From UBA6016 sp041915365 (GTDB taxonomy: Bacteria; Campylobacterota; Campylobacteria; Campylobacterales; UBA6016): 64,000 nt of DNA. Of the stretch, positions 14,337 through 22,600 are shown piece after piece. Location of the stretch: NCBI GenBank assembly GCA_041915365.1, contig JAYSBP010000005.1:62001-126000 (forward strand), read 5' to 3'. Position numbers and translations under genes: made by a program. The notes under the pieces were generated by a model. The model had not been told where the DNA came from. It searched no databases and saw only the letters and a list, made by a program, of their open reading frames with translations. Each line of letters opens with the position of its first letter. Position 1 is the first letter of the stretch.

Positions 14337-16168
14337 AATTGCACCGTCCTTAGGTAGTTATTTTCACTCATGTATACATATAGCTCGCCCATGATTTCTT
14401 TTTTCTTTTCCTCCGGGATGAGTCTTGAATCAGCTATACGGTGCCTTAGTTTTATCTCTATCTCTTTGATGTCGTAGTCCATATCATCTAGTATGTCTAT
14501 TAGGTTTTGCGCCTGAATAATATCGTCTACCTCGTATTTTCCATCATCATCAAAGGTTACGGTAGCCTCGGTCGGGTGCGTAAAGAGATTGTGCTGCATT
14601 CCAAGCACCTCTTGATAAGCCCCTAGCTTGAAAAATCCGACGTAATAATCTTCGCTTAAGAGGTCAACGTCGTGCAAAAACAGAGGATTTTTGATATTAA
14701 ACTTTATCTCCCCATCGGAGTCACAGGTAATATCCCAGATGTTTGCACTTCTTGTTGGAGTTTCATCTAGCTTATGTATCGGCATAATCGGGAAGTTCTG
14801 TCCAAGTCCCCAGTAGTCTGGCAGACTTTGAAACAGCGAGAAATTTAGAAGGTATTTTTCTTGCAAGTTATCCTGAACGCTTCTTATCTCTTTGAGGTAT
14901 GAGCCTTTTGATAGAGAGATAAATTTTTTTGTTATCAGGTGAAGCAATATCTCTGTGTTGGACCTATCTTGCAAGTCGGCGTACCCTAGGTCAAATAGTG
15001 TAAGCAGGGATTCCATGTGGTCTATTGCGTCGTGCATATACTCGCTTGCATTCTTCTCGCTCATCGTCTCGAGAAGGTCTAGTAGCTCTTCAACCAGAGG
15101 AGGATTTTGCGGTTTTAGCCTTAGCTCCTTCGACTCGTATTCATTTGAAAAAAGCTCCAAAACAGGAGCAATCAAAACGGCATGGTTTGCGGCAATAAAT
15201 CTGCCTGATTCTGTGTAAATATCAGGTTCATTAACACCTTTTGCTGCCGCTATCCCCTTCATTAGGTACACGACGTCATTGGCAAACTCTTCAAGCTTGT
15301 AGTTTCTATCCGTCTTTTTGGCTTGTTGTGAGTATTCGACTGCTATACCGCCACCTAGATTTATAGCACTTAGATGAGTAGCACCGCTTTTTTTGAGTTC
15401 GGCATATATGTTCCCTGCCTCTCTGAGTGCTTTTTTGAGAGGGGCTATGTCCCCCATTTGAGAGCCTATATGAAAGTGAATCATATTTAGCCTCTCAAGG
15501 AGATTTGCACTTTTTAGCATATCCATGGCTTCTATTAGCTCTGTCGATGTAAGGCCGAATTTGGAGTTGATGCCGCCGCTTTTTGCCCAGATACCCATGC
15601 CGACCGAATGGAGTCTGATTCTAAGTCCAATATTCGGCACTGGATTGCCTAGCCTTTTTGCTACCTCTATGATAAGCTCTAGCTCGTTTATCCCCTCTAT
15701 CGTAATGGTGATATTGTGCCCCATTTTTGCGGCTATGAAGCATAGGCTAATCATCTCCATATCTTTAAAGCCGTTAACCGTGATGGGCGCACCTGTATTG
15801 TTGTATGCCATGGCGATGATAATTTCAGCTTTTGAACCAGCTTCCAGACCGTATCCATACGGCTGCCCTAGCTTTACAACTTGCCCGACAAAGTTTGGAA
15901 ATTGATTTACCTTTAGCGGGAAAACGGCTTTAAAACTACCTTTGTAGTCAAACTCTTTTATCGCCGAATTAAATTTTTCGTATATTAGTTCAATTTGTTT
16001 TTCTATTAGGTGTGGAAAACGGAGCAAAAGAGGCCCTTTGTGCCCGTTTTCTCTAATTTCACGCACTATTTCGACGAGCGAGGGTTTGTTGCCGTAATTA
16101 ACTTTTACACACCCGTCCTCTATGACGAAGCTCTCTTGCCCCCAAACGTCAATACCGTATCTTTGCAC
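14333..16168 (-). CDS. speA: Biosynthetic arginine decarboxylase
   Basis: The 611-residue, fold-III PLP enzyme converts arginine to agmatine for polyamine synthesis. The PLP Lys lies in FPLKVNQFP (about residue 85), and HFHIGSQ and the Gly-rich INLGGGIAVEYS phosphate loop are visible. ITCDSDGEI near the C-terminus matches the conserved Cys-Asp-Ser catalytic loop (WDITCDSDG). Its stop codon and the cysE ATG overlap by 4 bp, and hisS ends immediately before its start. With nspC (45389) it gives the window two polyamine steps. Confidence 0.95.
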   Translation of the reverse strand: MQRYGIDVWGQESFVIEDGCVKVNYGNKPSLVEIVREIRENGHKGPLLLRFPHLIEKQIELIYEKFNSAIKEFDYKGSFKAVFPLKVNQFPNFVGQVVKLGQPYGYGLEAGSKAEIIIAMAYNNTGAPITVNGFKDMEMISLCFIAAKMGHNITITIEGINELELIIEVAKRLGNPVPNIGLRIRLHSVGMGIWAKSGGINSKFGLTSTELIEAMDMLKSANLLERLNMIHFHIGSQMGDIAPLKKALREAGNIYAELKKSGATHLSAINLGGGIAVEYSQQAKKTDRNYKLEEFANDVVYLMKGIAAAKGVNEPDIYTESGRFIAANHAVLIAPVLELFSNEYESKELRLKPQNPPLVEELLDLLETMSEKNASEYMHDAIDHMESLLTLFDLGYADLQDRSNTEILLHLITKKFISLSKGSYLKEIRSVQDNLQEKYLLNFSLFQSLPDYWGLGQNFPIMPIHKLDETPTRSANIWDITCDSDGEIKFNIKNPLFLHDVDLLSEDYYVGFFKLGAYQEVLGMQHNLFTHPTEATVTFDDDGKYEVDDIIQAQNLIDILDDMDYDIKEIEIKLRHRIADSRLIPEEKKKEIMGELYVYMSENNYLRTVQF

Positions 16169-17404
16169 TTATTTATCCTCTGAAATTTTCGCTTTTAGCG
16201 TATCTATATCTATGTTTAATTCCTCTTTTGTCGAGAGGTTTTTGAGCCATACCGTGCCGCTTTCCAATTCTTTTTCGCCTATTCCCGCAAACCAAAGCGC
16301 ATTGTGCTTATCGGCCGCTTTTAGATGATTTTTTGGGGATTTGGCACTATACCCCATATAAGTTACCGTATTTTGTCGAAATTCGCTTGATAGCGAAAAT
16401 GCCTTCATGACTGCTTCGTCGCATAGCGGCGCAAAATAAATCCCGCATCTTTGCTCTTCGTATGGCGTTATGAGGTCAAGTATTCTCTCCGCTCCTATCG
16501 CAAAACCAACAGCAGGGGTCGCTTTGCCATCAAGAGCCTCTATTAGTTTGTCATATCTACCGCCGCCGGCTATTGAGCTTTGAGCTCCTATTTGCGTGGA
16601 GACAAATTCAAATGCCGTCTTTGTGTAGTAGTCTAGCCCTCTGACTAGGTTTTTGTCTATTTCGTATCCTATTTTGACACTATTTAGAGCCGACTTTACA
16701 CCTTCAAAATCATTTTGGCACTCGTCACATAAAGCATCCGTTATCCGAGGAAGTGGGGCGAGAGCTTTTTGGCAAGATTCATTTTTGCAGTCAAAAACCC
16801 TCATCGGATTGGTCTCTATTCGTCTGCCGCAGTCTTCGCACAAATCAGTTTTCATAATGGTTAGGATTTCGACAAGGCGTTGCTTGTAGCTAGGCACGCA
16901 TTTTTCGCATCCGAGCGAGTTTAGCTTTAGCTCGTACTTAATCCCTAGCTCATCAAATATCGTCGTCGCCATCTTAATCATAGCCGCATCTTCAAGATAG
17001 CTGGCCTCTCCAAACGACTCTATCCCAAACTGATGAAACTGTCTAAGTCTCCCTTTTTGAGGTCTCTCATATCGATACATCGGGCCAAAATAATAAAATC
17101 GATATTCCCCGCCTGCTCTATCTAGCTTTTTTTCGATAAAGGCTCGCACGACCCCAGCAGTCCCTTCCGGTCGCATGCAGACGTCATTCTCACCTTTGTC
17201 TGTGAATCTATACATTTCTTTGCCGACGATATCACTGCTCTCCCCGACGCTTCTGAGAAAAAGCCCAGCCTCTTCAAGTATTGGGGTTTCTATTTGTGAA
17301 AAGCCGTAGTTTTTTGCTATTTTGATGGCTGTATTCAAAAATTGTTCAAATTTTTTGGCATCCTCAAAATATACGTCTTTCATACCTCTAAGAGCGGTTA
17401 TCAT
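16169..17404 (-). CDS. hisS: Histidyl-tRNA synthetase
   Basis: The class II synthetase of 411 residues has motif 2 in YRFYYFGPMYRYERPQKGR and FHQFGIE, the histidine-specific VRGLDYYTKTAFE and motif 3 in VGFAIGAERIL. A C-terminal anticodon-binding domain follows. An internal Cys-containing segment (GCEKCVPSYK, DLCEDCGRR, CQKALAP, LCDECQ) suggests a structural zinc site between motifs, common in Campylobacterota. It overlaps tmk by 4 bp and adjoins speA. Confidence 0.95.
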   Translation of the reverse strand: MITALRGMKDVYFEDAKKFEQFLNTAIKIAKNYGFSQIETPILEEAGLFLRSVGESSDIVGKEMYRFTDKGENDVCMRPEGTAGVVRAFIEKKLDRAGGEYRFYYFGPMYRYERPQKGRLRQFHQFGIESFGEASYLEDAAMIKMATTIFDELGIKYELKLNSLGCEKCVPSYKQRLVEILTIMKTDLCEDCGRRIETNPMRVFDCKNESCQKALAPLPRITDALCDECQNDFEGVKSALNSVKIGYEIDKNLVRGLDYYTKTAFEFVSTQIGAQSSIAGGGRYDKLIEALDGKATPAVGFAIGAERILDLITPYEEQRCGIYFAPLCDEAVMKAFSLSSEFRQNTVTYMGYSAKSPKNHLKAADKHNALWFAGIGEKELESGTVWLKNLSTKEELNIDIDTLKAKISEDK

Positions 17405-17970
17405 TGCGCTATTGCCTTTATTTTATTGTGTATGTCATCGATCGGTAGCGATGCGTCTATTATTTCGTATTTTATTCCTAGTTCATCACAAATACTAGGC
17501 ATTCTGTCTTGTATCTCAAGCAGTTTGTCTATCCCTTGCTTTTCTATCTCGTCGGCTGTTTTTGAACCCAGTCTTTGACGTATTGTAGGTTCGTCTAGCT
17601 TTAGCAGTATGACAAGAGAGGGCAGTATTCCGTCAACGGCAAAAAGTGACATTACTCTTAGCTGTTCAAAATCAGATAATGCAAATTTTGAATATGCAAG
17701 TCCCGATATTATTGACCTATCTGAGACTATGGTTTTTCCAAGATTTGGCTTGATTATTTTTGCTATGTGTTCACTTCTGTCTGCCAAAAATAAAAAAAGT
17801 CTACTTTTTTCATCAATATTTGGATGATGTAAGGCAAGCTCCCTGACCTTTACCCCAAGCTCCGTTCCGCCAGGTTCTTTCGTGTAGACAAACTCTGTAA
17901 AAGCGCTTTTTAATAGCTCAATTTGCGTTGTTTTGCCGCAAGTGTCGACACCTTCAAACGCAATGTACAA
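17401..17970 (-). CDS. tmk: Thymidylate kinase
   Basis: It phosphorylates dTMP to dTDP. The P-loop is FEGVDTCGKTTQ at the N-terminus and the DR(S/Y)-type motif is in VSDRSIISGLAYS. The 189-residue length is slightly short for the family, and the LID region (RLGSKTADEIEKQG) is Arg-poor. The start overlaps coaD by 17 bp and the end overlaps hisS by 4 bp. Confidence 0.94.
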   Translation of the reverse strand: MYIAFEGVDTCGKTTQIELLKSAFTEFVYTKEPGGTELGVKVRELALHHPNIDEKSRLFLFLADRSEHIAKIIKPNLGKTIVSDRSIISGLAYSKFALSDFEQLRVMSLFAVDGILPSLVILLKLDEPTIRQRLGSKTADEIEKQGIDKLLEIQDRMPSICDELGIKYEIIDASLPIDDIHNKIKAIAQ

Positions 17971-18451
17971 AATCTTTATCCTCGCAGAATTTTTTTACAG
18001 ATTTTGGCAGTAGATGTGATGCGTCTCCGCCGTGTTTCAAGATTGAACGGACGACAGAAGAGCTTATAAAAGCATACTCAAGAGACGGCATCAGATATAC
18101 GGTCTCTATGTTTGGGTTTAGGCTTTGATTTGCGTAGCCTAGTTGAAGCTCGTACTCAAAGTCGCTAATCGCACGAAGTCCCCTTATGATATTTGGCGTC
18201 TCTTTTTTGGAGGCAAAATCGACAAGCAAGTTATCATAAGCTTCAACGCTTATGGAAGGCGTGTCTTTGAAGCATTCTTTTGCCATTTCGACACGCTCAT
18301 CAAGGCTAAAAAGCGGCTTTTTGTCGTTTGATAAAGCAACGGCCACAGTAATCTCATCAAATATTTTAAGGGCTCTTTTGACTATATCTAGATGACCCAG
18401 AGTGAGCGGGTCAAAAGTACCGGGATATATAGCTTTTTTGGTTTTAGTCAT
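17954..18451 (-). CDS. coaD: Phosphopantetheine adenylyltransferase
   Basis: It catalyses the fourth step of CoA synthesis. The nucleotidyltransferase motif is YPGTFDPLTLGHLDI (T/HxGH), and IRGLRAISDFEYELQ and the late ISSSVVRSILKHGGD match CoaD. The 165-residue length is typical. It overlaps ubiX and tmk within the same operon, in the C. jejuni order hisS-tmk-coaD-ubiX-flgA. Confidence 0.95.
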   Translation of the reverse strand: MTKTKKAIYPGTFDPLTLGHLDIVKRALKIFDEITVAVALSNDKKPLFSLDERVEMAKECFKDTPSISVEAYDNLLVDFASKKETPNIIRGLRAISDFEYELQLGYANQSLNPNIETVYLMPSLEYAFISSSVVRSILKHGGDASHLLPKSVKKFCEDKDFVHCV

Positions 18452-18959
18452 CGCCCCATCTTTTGTATAAACTATTTTGTATACCGACCAAATCGAGCCA
18501 TCGACCCAAAATTAGATTTTCCATATCTTCTAGTGTTTGTCTATCGCTATAGTAGGTCATCATCGGTGGCGCTATTATCGCTCCGTTTTGTGACAGTTTT
18601 AGCATATTTTCGAGTGCAATCGATGATAGGGGCATCTCTCTGGGTGCCAAAAGTAGCTGTTTTCTCTCTTTTAGAGCTACGGCCGCCGCTCTGGTCGTCA
18701 GTGTATCGGCTATACCATGCGCTATTTTGGCAAGGGTATTCATACTGCAAGGCACTACAAAAGTCATATCTACGCCAAAAGAACCTGATGACGGCGGAGC
18801 TTCTATGGCCGCATCGTCAAATCCCTCTTCAAGCGTAAGTACTTTTCTTGCTGAGTCTGAGACGACCAGGTAGCTCTCCCCAAGTGCCAAAAGTTCATTA
18901 TAAAGCCTAAGCCCCAGTCCCGCTCCACTTGCTCCAGATATGCAAACCACGGTTTTCAT
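18444..18959 (-). CDS. ubiX: Flavin prenyltransferase UbiX
   Basis: It makes prenylated FMN, the cofactor of UbiD-type decarboxylases. The 171 residues start with the FMN-binding VVCISGASGAGLGLRLY and contain VPCSMNTLAKIAHGI and the LAPREMPLSSIALENM signature. In organisms making menaquinone by the futalosine route, UbiX/UbiD act on that pathway too, which fits Campylobacterota. It overlaps flgA by 4 bp and coaD by 8 bp. Confidence 0.93.
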   Translation of the reverse strand: MKTVVCISGASGAGLGLRLYNELLALGESYLVVSDSARKVLTLEEGFDDAAIEAPPSSGSFGVDMTFVVPCSMNTLAKIAHGIADTLTTRAAAVALKERKQLLLAPREMPLSSIALENMLKLSQNGAIIAPPMMTYYSDRQTLEDMENLILGRWLDLVGIQNSLYKRWGDD

Positions 18960-19639
18960 CTAATCTCCAATTTGCCGTCTTTGTGTATATAGGCTTTCAT
19001 AGTTTTTCCGTTTTTGGTTTTGACGTTTATCGTTTCTCCGATATCGCCGTCCTCTAACGCTATGACCTCTAGGTCTATTTCTAGCCCATCCATTTTCATC
19101 GCCGCATATGCCACGCTATTTTTTTTGAGAAAAGGCGGTCTGCCGACATCTTTCTCAAAAATAATAGAACCCGTCGTTATAAATCTCTTTGTCGCTAGGC
19201 CTATGAGTGACTCTTTTGGTACAGGTTTTGAGTAAAAATTTTTAAACGGTACGTTTTGTGCGGATACGTCATTTTCGTCTATGATTTTATCTTTTTGGAG
19301 GTTATATTTCGCTTTTACAATTTCCAGTAGAGCGTCTATTTTATAGCGAACGAATAGCCGTTTTGTAGAGTTTTTATCGGTTTCAAAAACAGCCAGCACG
19401 ATGCCATTATCTCTTTGTAGGTTTTGCTTTTGCATCTCAATGGCTGCATATTTGAGGTTGCCAAAATCTTCTTTTGTGGTCTGTGTGAGCTGGATGTCGG
19501 ATATCAGTATGGTAGGAAACTCTTTTTTATATTCATTTTTTATAGCCTCTTGCAGCTCAGTTTCAGCCTGTTTTGTAGAGGCCAGTGCAAAATATGAGCA
19601 AATCAGTAAAACAAAGAGGCTAGCCGATAGTCTCTTCAA
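18956..19639 (-). CDS. flgA: Flagellar P-ring assembly chaperone FlgA
   Basis: The 227-residue protein has an N-terminal signal peptide (LSASLFVLLICSYFALAS) and a C-terminal SAF-like domain with the features of FlgA: KDKIIDENDVS, RFITTGSIIFEKDV, and the final DIGETINVKTKNGKTMKA. In the periplasm FlgA helps FlgI assemble the P-ring. It is the only flagellar gene in the window and sits in a housekeeping operon, as in Campylobacter. Its start overlaps the MORN-protein gene by 20 bp. Confidence 0.9.
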   Translation of the reverse strand: MKRLSASLFVLLICSYFALASTKQAETELQEAIKNEYKKEFPTILISDIQLTQTTKEDFGNLKYAAIEMQKQNLQRDNGIVLAVFETDKNSTKRLFVRYKIDALLEIVKAKYNLQKDKIIDENDVSAQNVPFKNFYSKPVPKESLIGLATKRFITTGSIIFEKDVGRPPFLKKNSVAYAAMKMDGLEIDLEVIALEDGDIGETINVKTKNGKTMKAYIHKDGKLEIR

Positions 19640-20348
19640 GTTCCTGACCCTTCCATATTCCTATTTTTTTGCCGTTTTTGTACTCCCCGCTTGTAATTCC
19701 TACGCCGCTCTCATCATACTCGTACCAAAGCCCGTGTTCAAGACCGTTTTTGTATTTACCTTTTTCTTTGCATACGCCGTTTTGATAGAAAAACTCAGCC
19801 TCTCCGTCTATAATCCCTTTTTTGTAGTTGAGTATTGTTTTTGTGACACCGTTGTCGTAGTACTCTATCCACTTGCCATGTTTTTGACCGTCTTTATAAA
19901 CGCCCCTCTCACTTATCCGCCCGTCTTCGTCAAAAAAAAGCCAATCACCGTCCTCTACACCATTTTTTAGCATTCCGTGTCTGCTAAGCGTTCCGTTTGC
20001 GTTGTAGTATTTCCAAACGCCGCTTTCGTTCCCGCAGTCAAATTTGCATTCTATGGCAAGCTTCTCGTCTTCTGCGTATATTTTGGCGTCCCCATCACGT
20101 TTTCCGTTTGTGTAGTGCCCCTCCATCATGAGTGCACCGTTGGAATAAAATGTTTTTGACGGGCCGTTTCTGTTTTTGCCTTTAAAGCCACCTTCAAAAA
20201 GTAGCGTGCCGTCATCGGCGTATATATGTTCCATTTGCAGGTCCGCATGGTTAGATTTGGCTGATTTTAGTCTTTTTTTGGTAAAAAACGCAACCAACTT
20301 AGAATGAATATCGGCTTTTGTCACTAAAAGTACACATAATTGCCACAT
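19620..20348 (-). CDS. MORN-repeat protein
   Basis: The 242-residue protein is an array of about seven MORN/YwqK-type repeats of the pattern (Y/F)xxGxxxGxWxx(Y/F)xxxGxxxxxGxYxxGxxxG; clear units include KNGVEDGDWLFFDEDG, KDGQKHGKWIEYYDNG and KNGLEHGLWYEYDESG. Such proteins form flat beta-sheets that bind membranes or partner proteins; the cellular role is unknown. The first 38 residues are not repeat-like and a start at the in-frame ATG at 20234 is possible. It heads the nine-gene operon and overlaps flgA by 20 bp. Confidence 0.8.
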   Translation of the reverse strand: MWQLCVLLVTKADIHSKLVAFFTKKRLKSAKSNHADLQMEHIYADDGTLLFEGGFKGKNRNGPSKTFYSNGALMMEGHYTNGKRDGDAKIYAEDEKLAIECKFDCGNESGVWKYYNANGTLSRHGMLKNGVEDGDWLFFDEDGRISERGVYKDGQKHGKWIEYYDNGVTKTILNYKKGIIDGEAEFFYQNGVCKEKGKYKNGLEHGLWYEYDESGVGITSGEYKNGKKIGIWKGQELEETIG

Positions 20349-20440
20349 TATTTTTGTTTTTTTGTGTAAAAAAATGACACATCAATCAAAACGCAAAATA
20401 ATAAAATAGCAAACAACGGTTATAAAATTGGAGTCAAATA

Positions 20441-20854
20441 ATGGAAAAAAACGACAAGATAGTCAGATTTAGCGTATCTTTGGAACAAACGCTTTTTGAC
20501 TATATTGAAAATGATGTATTAAAGAGCGGCTACGCCTCTCGGTCTGAATTTATCAGGGATTTGATACGTCAAAAACAAGTCGAGCAAAAATGGGAAAACG
20601 AGACGGAGTGTCTTGGCGTTTTGACAATACTTTATGACCACCACCATAATGAACTCTCGGACAAAATGGTAGAGATACAGCACGGGCATTTGCTAAACGT
20701 AACTTGCACTCTTCATATGCACGTCACACACCACGACTGCCTAGAGGTGATAGTAATCAAAGGAAGTCCAAAAGAGATAGAGAAAATAGCGGCACAAATA
20801 TCCGGACTAAAAGGGGTAAAACATGCCCAGCTTGCCAAAACGGCGATAGTCTAG
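20441..20854 (+). CDS. nikR: Nickel-responsive transcriptional regulator NikR
   Basis: The 137-residue protein has an N-terminal ribbon-helix-helix domain (VRFSVSLEQTLFDYIEN, YASRSEFIRDLIR) and a C-terminal ACT-like nickel domain. Nickel ligands are visible as HMHVTHHDC (two His and the Cys) plus an earlier His in LYDHHHNE or HGHLLNV. NikR represses nickel uptake, or in Helicobacter acts as a wider regulator. No nickel gene lies nearby, so its targets are elsewhere. Its TAG shares CTAG with the stop codon of the convergent lipoprotein gene. Confidence 0.93.
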   Translation: MEKNDKIVRFSVSLEQTLFDYIENDVLKSGYASRSEFIRDLIRQKQVEQKWENETECLGVLTILYDHHHNELSDKMVEIQHGHLLNVTCTLHMHVTHHDCLEVIVIKGSPKEIEKIAAQISGLKGVKHAQLAKTAIV

Positions 20855-21399
20855 CCGGCTAAAAATTTTGAAAAAGAGTCTTTGGATAGCTTAAACACAG
20901 AGATTTGAAATTCATCCACTGTTTTTTCTATAAGTTCTTTGCGACTTTTTTCATTTCTATCCCATACGGCTACGATTACTTTTTTTTCGACTCTTTGTAA
21001 CTCTTCGCCACTGGCCGAATATGCGGCTACCGAGTAAAGTAGTGTTGCCCGATAACCTTTTTTATACGATGAAAAAAAATACAAGAAGCTCCCCGTTCTC
21101 TCTTTTGTTTCCGCAACTTCAACGTTGATAAGCTTTAGCTTTAAAATACCTTTTTTAAATTTTGTAAAATAGATAGACGCTTCCGCTCTCTTTTGTAGCT
21201 CAAAAGATAGGCTTTGCGATATTTTTTGCTCACCGCTTAGGTACTCATATCCCGTTTCTACCGAGAGGGAGCTTAGATTGTACATCGGTTTTTTGTCAAT
21301 TATCGCTTCATTTACGATTGGTAATTCCTTTGAGGAGCACCCGACAAAAAAAAGCAACACAAACAGTAATATTATGGTAATATTGGCTAATTTTTTCAT
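20851..21399 (-). CDS. Hypothetical lipoprotein
   Basis: The N-terminus is a lipoprotein signal peptide with lipobox FVGC (Cys at residue 21), so the 182-residue protein is probably membrane-anchored in the periplasm. The mature part mixes beta segments (LKLINVEVAET, ATLLYSVAAYS) with a final amphipathic helix. No family was recognised. It is convergent with nikR and divergent from the histidine kinase gene 35 bp away; a link to either is not shown. Confidence 0.7.
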   Translation of the reverse strand: MKKLANITIILLFVLLFFVGCSSKELPIVNEAIIDKKPMYNLSSLSVETGYEYLSGEQKISQSLSFELQKRAEASIYFTKFKKGILKLKLINVEVAETKERTGSFLYFFSSYKKGYRATLLYSVAAYSASGEELQRVEKKVIVAVWDRNEKSRKELIEKTVDEFQISVFKLSKDSFSKFLAG

Positions 21400-21434
21400 T
21401 CTCGTATGTTAACCACTTTTGATTAAGGTTTTAA

Positions 21435-22598
21435 ATGTCTCAAAATGAGATTGATTGGTCTGCGCTAGAGGCAAAAGCTTTTAAAAACGCAAACCTGGCG
21501 ATGTGTGTAACCGATGAAAATAGGTTATATGTCAGTGTAAACGATAAATATGTCTCGCTTTTTGGGTATGAGCCGTCTGAGCTTATAGGGTTCCCATTCT
21601 ACAAAGTAATTCCACATGATAGTATTGAAAGTACAAAAGAAGCTTATTCAATTTTAATTGATAATGTTGGATTAGAGACGGAGCTTGGTGTAAGTAGAAT
21701 TAAAAAAGACGGAACCCCTATTTTTTTGTCTGCAACATACAAGGTCATAGAAGAGGGCGGGCATAGATATACAGTGTCGGCTCTGAAAGATGTTACGCAG
21801 CAAATAGAGCTTGAGAGGCAGCAGCTATTGCAGCAAAAAATGCTATTGCAGCAAAGCAAACTAACCGCCCTCGGCGAAATGATTTCGGCGATAGCACACC
21901 AGTGGAGACAACCACTTAATGCGCTTGGCATAATGATTCAAGATATAAAAGTCGCAAAGCAGTTTGACGAGCTAACCGATGAATTTATTGAAGATTTTGA
22001 TAAAAACGCTATGAAATATATTCAGCTTATGTCAAAGACTATTGATGAATTTAGACACTTTTTTAGGCCTGATAATTCAAAGGAGAGTTTTGCACTAATA
22101 GCTGCCGCTTTGGAGGTCGTAAGTCTGATTAAGCCTCAGCTGGAGCACTACGGTATAGTCACGAATGTCTACTCGCCGCTTGATATAGACGAGCCAGGGG
22201 AGGCCATGATATATGGCTATCCTAATGAGTTTAAGCAGCTTGTTTTGAACATACTCTCAAACAGCAAAGATGCGATAATCGAAAAAAAGGCAAAATGCGG
22301 CGAATTTGATGCGTTTATAAACGTTGAAATAGGTATCGCAACAAGTGGCGGTGTCAGATACGCATTTGTCAGAGTAATTGATAACGGCACGGGAATACAC
22401 GAAGAGGTCTTGCCTAGAGTGTTTGAGCCTTACTTTACGACGAAAGAGCAAGGCAAGGGAACCGGCGTTGGGCTTTATATGACAAAAATGATAATAGAGC
22501 AGAATATGAATGGTGTGATAAATATTGCAAATAGACCTGAGGGTGGTGCGATAGTCGAGATAAGGTTCGAAGAGGGCAAAGGGGTTTTTGTAGGCTAA
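21435..22598 (+). CDS. Cytoplasmic PAS-domain sensor histidine kinase
   Basis: The 387-residue protein has one PAS domain (about 15-125, with FGYEPSELIGFPF), a short Gln-rich coiled coil (QQLLQQKMLLQQ), a dimerisation domain with the phospho-accepting His155 in IAHQWRQP, and an HATPase domain (FKQLVLNILSNSKDAI, DNGTGI, GKGTGVGLYM). No transmembrane segment is visible, so it senses an internal signal. There is no adjacent response regulator, making it an orphan kinase. Its stop is only 2 bp from the end of the convergent nitrate reductase gene; a nitrate-related role is unproven. Confidence 0.88.
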   Translation: MSQNEIDWSALEAKAFKNANLAMCVTDENRLYVSVNDKYVSLFGYEPSELIGFPFYKVIPHDSIESTKEAYSILIDNVGLETELGVSRIKKDGTPIFLSATYKVIEEGGHRYTVSALKDVTQQIELERQQLLQQKMLLQQSKLTALGEMISAIAHQWRQPLNALGIMIQDIKVAKQFDELTDEFIEDFDKNAMKYIQLMSKTIDEFRHFFRPDNSKESFALIAAALEVVSLIKPQLEHYGIVTNVYSPLDIDEPGEAMIYGYPNEFKQLVLNILSNSKDAIIEKKAKCGEFDAFINVEIGIATSGGVRYAFVRVIDNGTGIHEEVLPRVFEPYFTTKEQGKGTGVGLYMTKMIIEQNMNGVINIANRPEGGAIVEIRFEEGKGVFVG

Positions 22599-22600
22599 TT

